The position numbers and the translations under genes were made by a program. A stretch of 16,452 bases of DNA, taken from positions 1 through 16,452 of the forward strand of contig CAAGRP010000438.1 of NCBI GenBank assembly GCA_900772685.1, written 5' to 3'. How positions within the stretch are numbered: the first letter of the stretch is position 1; each line of letters starts with the position of its first letter. Positions 13,904 to 16,452 of the stretch are shown in pieces. The stretch is from Lachnospiraceae bacterium (lineage in GTDB: Bacteria > Bacillota > Clostridia > Lachnospirales > Lachnospiraceae). Below the pieces are notes generated by a model. That model was not told the origin of the DNA. It was given only the letters and a program-made list of their open reading frames with translations, and made no database searches.

Positions 13904-14530
13904 ATGATAAACAGAGACGATATGCTTGAGCTGACACGGAGGATGACTCCGGCACGTTCATCATTTACAAGAGTGGCGGGAGCGTATTTTGATGAGGACG
14001 GAAATCGTGACGATACGGTAAACATACATTTTTTGAAGCTGTCTACGGCAGAAAAGAAAAAGATGCTGAATATGGCAAAGGCGATACCGTTTTCGGAGAC
14101 CAATAAGCAATTAGTGGAATATGAATTTCCTCAGGAGGCGATGAAAGCAGGCTCGATGTATCAGATATTAAGGGCGATAAAGGAGTCGGAGCTGAAAAAC
14201 GATGCGCTGCTTTTGACCTTTTATGAATATGTCGGAAAGAATATTCTTATAGATAACGGATACGGAATGTTCGTATTTCATGACCGTTATGATATTCCGG
14301 CAAAGGGAACGGATAAGGTTAGACAGTGGGAGTCCGAGGAAATGTTTGAGTATATCATATGCTCGATCTTTCCGGTGGATGATGAATATGAACCATGCGG
14401 CGAACCTATATGCGGATTTTTATATCCTGCCTTTAAAGACAGAGGTGCATGTCCGGGAAGCATAGATGTGTATGATCTGGATCCGGACAGTCCGATGGAG
14501 GCGTTGACGGAGATACTGGGTGTTCGGTAG
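13904..14530 (+). CDS. DUF4317-family protein, short form (208 aa)
   Basis: The protein matches the N-terminal half of the DUF4317 family, as recalled. Family-like segments are MINRDDMLELTRRMTPARSSFTRVAGAYFDEDGN at the start, SELKNDALLLTFYEYV in the middle, and MFVFHDRYDIPAKG and GFLYPAFKDRG towards the end. Known members are commonly about 370-450 residues, whereas this one stops at 208. The bases after the stop do not continue the family, so it is a natural short form or an old truncation. GGAG at 13889-13892 is the likely ribosome site. A TTGACT at 13828-13833 may be a -35 box but lacks a good -10. Function of the family is unknown. Confidence 0.75.
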   Translation: MINRDDMLELTRRMTPARSSFTRVAGAYFDEDGNRDDTVNIHFLKLSTAEKKKMLNMAKAIPFSETNKQLVEYEFPQEAMKAGSMYQILRAIKESELKNDALLLTFYEYVGKNILIDNGYGMFVFHDRYDIPAKGTDKVRQWESEEMFEYIICSIFPVDDEYEPCGEPICGFLYPAFKDRGACPGSIDVYDLDPDSPMEALTEILGVR

Positions 14531-14610
14531 AGAAAGGACGAGCGCATTTGGAAAAATAATACTGATAATGAAAGAAGATAGAATTACAGGGAAGGAAGTA
14601 TCAAAAGACT

Positions 14611-15054
14611 ATGAGATCAGTGATTATATATGCATCGGTGCATCATAACAACACCAGAAAGCTTGTTGAGGCGATCGCAACGGAGCATCCGACAGATGTC
14701 GATATTATAGATGCAACAAAAACAAAGACTGCGGATCTGTCGGGATATGATCTGATAGGCTTTGCATCCGGAATCTACTACGGAAAATTCCATGAGGATG
14801 TATTGGCTTTTGCAAAGAACTATCTGCCTGAGGAAAAGAAGGTTTTTTTCATGTGTACCTGCGGAGGAAAAGCCGTCTACAAGTCAATGGAGGAGATCAT
14901 AGAAAATAAAGCCGGTATTATAGTAGGTAGATTCTCATGCAAAGGATATGATACATTCGGACCTTTTAAACTTATAGGAGGCATATCTAAGGGACATCCG
15001 GATGAAAATGATATAAAGGCGGCGAAGGATTTCTTCAAGTCCCTAAATGTTTAA
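14611..15054 (+). CDS. Flavodoxin-family FMN protein (147 aa)
   Basis: The fold order is that of a short flavodoxin. MRSVIIYASVHHNNTRKLVEAI begins with the first strand and the FMN phosphate loop (about 9-15, SVHHNNT in place of the usual SxTGNT), then a central strand DLIGFASGIYYGKFHEDVLAF around the flavin-binding 60s loop, then KKVFFMCTCGG and a final GHPDENDIKAAKDFFKSL helix. Flavodoxins shuttle electrons in low-potential reactions; related members act as oxygen- or heme-linked oxidoreductases, so the partner cannot be named. GAAGGA at 14591-14596 is rather far (14 bases) from the ATG. The gene is 80 bases after the DUF4317 gene with no terminator seen between, so the two may share a transcript. 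Confidence 0.87.
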   Translation: MRSVIIYASVHHNNTRKLVEAIATEHPTDVDIIDATKTKTADLSGYDLIGFASGIYYGKFHEDVLAFAKNYLPEEKKVFFMCTCGGKAVYKSMEEIIENKAGIIVGRFSCKGYDTFGPFKLIGGISKGHPDENDIKAAKDFFKSLNV

Positions 15055-15079
15055 TAGATATATGGTGGTTAACCGAGAG

Positions 15080-15103
15080 TTTTTCACAATATCTTGTGTA
15101 AAA
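15080..15103. promoter_or_regulatory. AT-rich dyad upstream of the LysR gene
   Basis: TTTTTCACAA (15080-15089) and TTGTGTAAAA (15094-15103) are inverted copies with one mismatch, separated by TATC. The dyad is 33 bases before the LysR start and fits the size of a LysR-type autoregulatory site. No convincing -35/-10 pair was found beside it. Confidence 0.5.
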
Positions 15104-15121
15104 TGTTGATAAACCAAAAGG

Positions 15122-15131
15122 AGGAGGTGAT
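15122..15131 (+). promoter_or_regulatory. Full-consensus ribosome binding site of the LysR gene
   Basis: AGGAGGTGAT is a complete complement of the 3' end of 16S rRNA (ATCACCTCCT). Nine bases separate its AGGAGG core from the ATG at 15137, so it fixes the start and predicts efficient translation. Confidence 0.75.
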
Positions 15132-15136
15132 TCCTG

Positions 15137-16066
15137 ATGAATCTTTCTATATTGGAATATGTTGTAGAAACAGCAAAGAGCGGCTCTATTTCAAGAGCTG
15201 CGCAAAATTTATTTTTATCGCAGCCGCATCTAAGCAATTCAATAAAGAGCCTTGAAGCTGAAATCGGAGTAGAATTATTCGAACGATCGGCAAAAGGAAT
15301 GCAGCTAACCGAAGAGGGGCGTGTATTTGTCAAGGAAGCGTCAGACATACTGGAAAATGTTGCCAGGCTTAAGCGTAAGATTACTGTAAATCCAAACAGC
15401 ACAGTAAGGGCATCTGTATCTGTTACAAGGTCACATCAGATCAATCAATGCATTACAGAGTTTATAAATGAAAATACAGATAAGGAATCATTTGTTCTTC
15501 ATGTGAAGGAAACAAATCCGTTTCAGGTGGTTGAAGACGTTGCCGGCCATAAAGCTGAGCTGGGAATATTACATATTTTCGAAGCTCAAAAAGAATACTT
15601 TATAAACAGTTTTCGTATGAATGCTTTAGAGTATAGACAGGAATACGAACGAGATTTTTTATTGGCGGTGCCGAACACGAGTCCGCTTGCAGGATGCTCA
15701 TATATTACAAGTAATATGTTAAATAATCTGATGGTAGTTATATATGGCGATTATGAATCACCGACTGCATCTTATGAGGCGGTAGCTCAGGTAAATGACA
15801 TGGTTTTTGCGCCTAAAAGAGTCTATGCATATGATAGAGCGTCGGCTATGGAAATATTGAGTAAGTGTCCGATGTCTTACATGTGGATAACGGGCCTTCA
15901 TGTTGATACGCTGAAACATTACGGTCTTGTATTAAAAAAATGCGAAGATATAAATGTAAAAAACATCGGATTTTCAATTACAAGAGCAGGGGGAATGAAG
16001 TCAAAAAGCATTAAAGAGCTATATAATAAAATGCGTTCGATCGATTGGACTGAGAAAAGAGAATGA
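15137..16066 (+). CDS. LysR-family transcriptional regulator (309 aa)
   Basis: The N-terminus is a typical LysR helix-turn-helix: LEYVVETAKSGSISRAAQNLFLSQPHLSNSIKSLEAEIGVELFER (about residues 6-50), followed by the linker helix TEEGRVFVKEASDILENVARLKRK. The remaining two thirds form the ligand-binding domain with recognisable strands (AELGILHIF, FLLAVPNTSPLAG, MVVIYGDYE). LysR proteins usually sit next to the gene they control, which here is the acetoacetate decarboxylase-family gene 100 bases downstream in the same direction. The inducer is unknown. The gene may also regulate itself through the upstream dyad. Length (309) is normal and the gene looks intact. Confidence 0.95.
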   Translation: MNLSILEYVVETAKSGSISRAAQNLFLSQPHLSNSIKSLEAEIGVELFERSAKGMQLTEEGRVFVKEASDILENVARLKRKITVNPNSTVRASVSVTRSHQINQCITEFINENTDKESFVLHVKETNPFQVVEDVAGHKAELGILHIFEAQKEYFINSFRMNALEYRQEYERDFLLAVPNTSPLAGCSYITSNMLNNLMVVIYGDYESPTASYEAVAQVNDMVFAPKRVYAYDRASAMEILSKCPMSYMWITGLHVDTLKHYGLVLKKCEDINVKNIGFSITRAGGMKSKSIKELYNKMRSIDWTEKRE

Positions 16067-16098
16067 TGACATAATTATAACAAATACCTGTATTGCGA

Positions 16099-16136
16099 TT
16101 TCGTATTTTACGAAAGAAAAGCCTCCGATTAATATT
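16099..16136 (+). promoter_or_regulatory. Candidate LysR operator and promoter before the ADC-like gene
   Basis: TTTCGTA (16099-16105) and TACGAAA (16109-16115) form an exact inverted repeat with three bases between, including the T-N11-A spacing favoured by LysR proteins. A weak promoter overlaps it: TTTACG (16107-16112) and, 17 bases later, TAATAT (16130-16135). The regulator would thus touch the -35 region. Binding by the adjacent LysR protein is inference. Confidence 0.55.
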
Positions 16137-16166
16137 AGGATAAGAATAAAAAAGGAGGTCGCACAT

Positions 16167-16452
16167 ATGGGATTTAAAAGAAGCTTGGATGATGTTTGCG
16201 AAACCTTAAGGGGCGGAATAACAGATTTTCCGGGAGCAGAGGTAATGTCGATTTTTTATGAGACAACACCGGAGGCTATAGAAGAAATTTTACCGCCGGG
16301 ATTAAAGCCTTATAAAAGCCCTATAGTGATTGCCGGATTCAATAATTTCTCTGAAACAAATTTTGAAGTTCCTTATAAGGAAGCGGCACTTTATGTATCG
16401 GCTGTTCATGAGAAGACCGTAATTCCGGCACAGGACGGAAATAATCTTGTGA
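16167..16452 (+). CDS. Acetoacetate decarboxylase-family protein (partial, cut by window end)
   Basis: Only the first 95 codons are present. They read MGFKRSLDDVCETLRGGITD and continue with EILPPGLKPYKSPIVIAGFNNFSETNFEVPYKEAALYVSAVHE, which resembles the N-terminal domain of acetoacetate decarboxylase-like proteins (the PPGL, FxxFSxTNF and YKEAAL pattern). True family members decarboxylate acetoacetate to acetone using a Lys near residue 115, which lies beyond the window, so activity cannot be judged. AAAGGAGG at 16151-16158 supports the start. It follows the LysR gene in the same direction, with an operator-like dyad between them. The frame is still open at the last base. Confidence 0.7.
   Translation, partial: MGFKRSLDDVCETLRGGITDFPGAEVMSIFYETTPEAIEEILPPGLKPYKSPIVIAGFNNFSETNFEVPYKEAALYVSAVHEKTVIPAQDGNNLV

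Noticed and set aside
16167..16452. Truncated decarboxylase pseudogene
   Set aside because: The frame is open to the last base, so the gene is cut by the window edge only.

Overview
The window looks like chromosomal DNA of an anaerobic Firmicute, most likely a Lachnospiraceae member of the Butyrivibrio/Roseburia/Coprococcus kind. This is an inference from moderate GC, strong AGGAGG ribosome binding sites, a DUF4317 gene, an 'HRDISPDN'-type Ser/Thr kinase and a membrane-anchored LuxR regulator. No rRNA, tRNA, CRISPR array, transposase or integrase was seen.

Layout. (1) 1-2121: an AT-richer, accessory-looking stretch with a 31-residue membrane peptide, two unrecognised proteins and an ATP-grasp (DUF4343-like) protein. 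Its stop codon overlaps an 8-codon stub resembling the start of a metallophosphoesterase, so the locus may carry a deletion scar. (2) 2299-3854: ttdA-ttdB, a two-subunit [4Fe-4S] L(+)-tartrate dehydratase/class I fumarase. (3) 4037-6584: a six-helix membrane protein, a 12-helix LuxR-type membrane regulator and a lipoprotein, closed by a strong terminator at 6600-6639. (4) 6790-12470: a compact six-gene phospho-signalling operon, the most interesting part of the window. It encodes a zinc-ribbon/FHA adaptor, a membrane PP2C phosphatase, a membrane trypsin-like protease with a cytosolic FHA tail, an unknown 108-aa protein, a transmembrane Ser/Thr kinase with zinc ribbon and extracellular sensor, and an unknown 109-aa protein. 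It lies between two terminators. (5) 12597-13727 (minus strand): a MarR regulator and a 7-helix membrane protein, with a near-consensus promoter and a palindrome beside its -10. (6) 13904-15054: a short DUF4317 protein and a flavodoxin. (7) 15137-16452: a LysR regulator followed by an acetoacetate decarboxylase-family gene that runs off the window, with a dyad between them.

How the genes may work together. In the central operon the kinase would write and the PP2C erase phosphothreonine in the cytoplasm, and two FHA domains would read it. One reader is soluble; the other is tethered through the membrane to an extracytoplasmic serine protease. Predicted topologies therefore suggest inside-out control of an external protease, possibly tuned by the kinase's external tandem sensor domains. 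This circuit is inferred from domain content and gene order only. The remaining loci are small regulator-plus-target units (LuxR/lipoprotein, MarR/7TM, LysR/ADC-like), each with a candidate operator.
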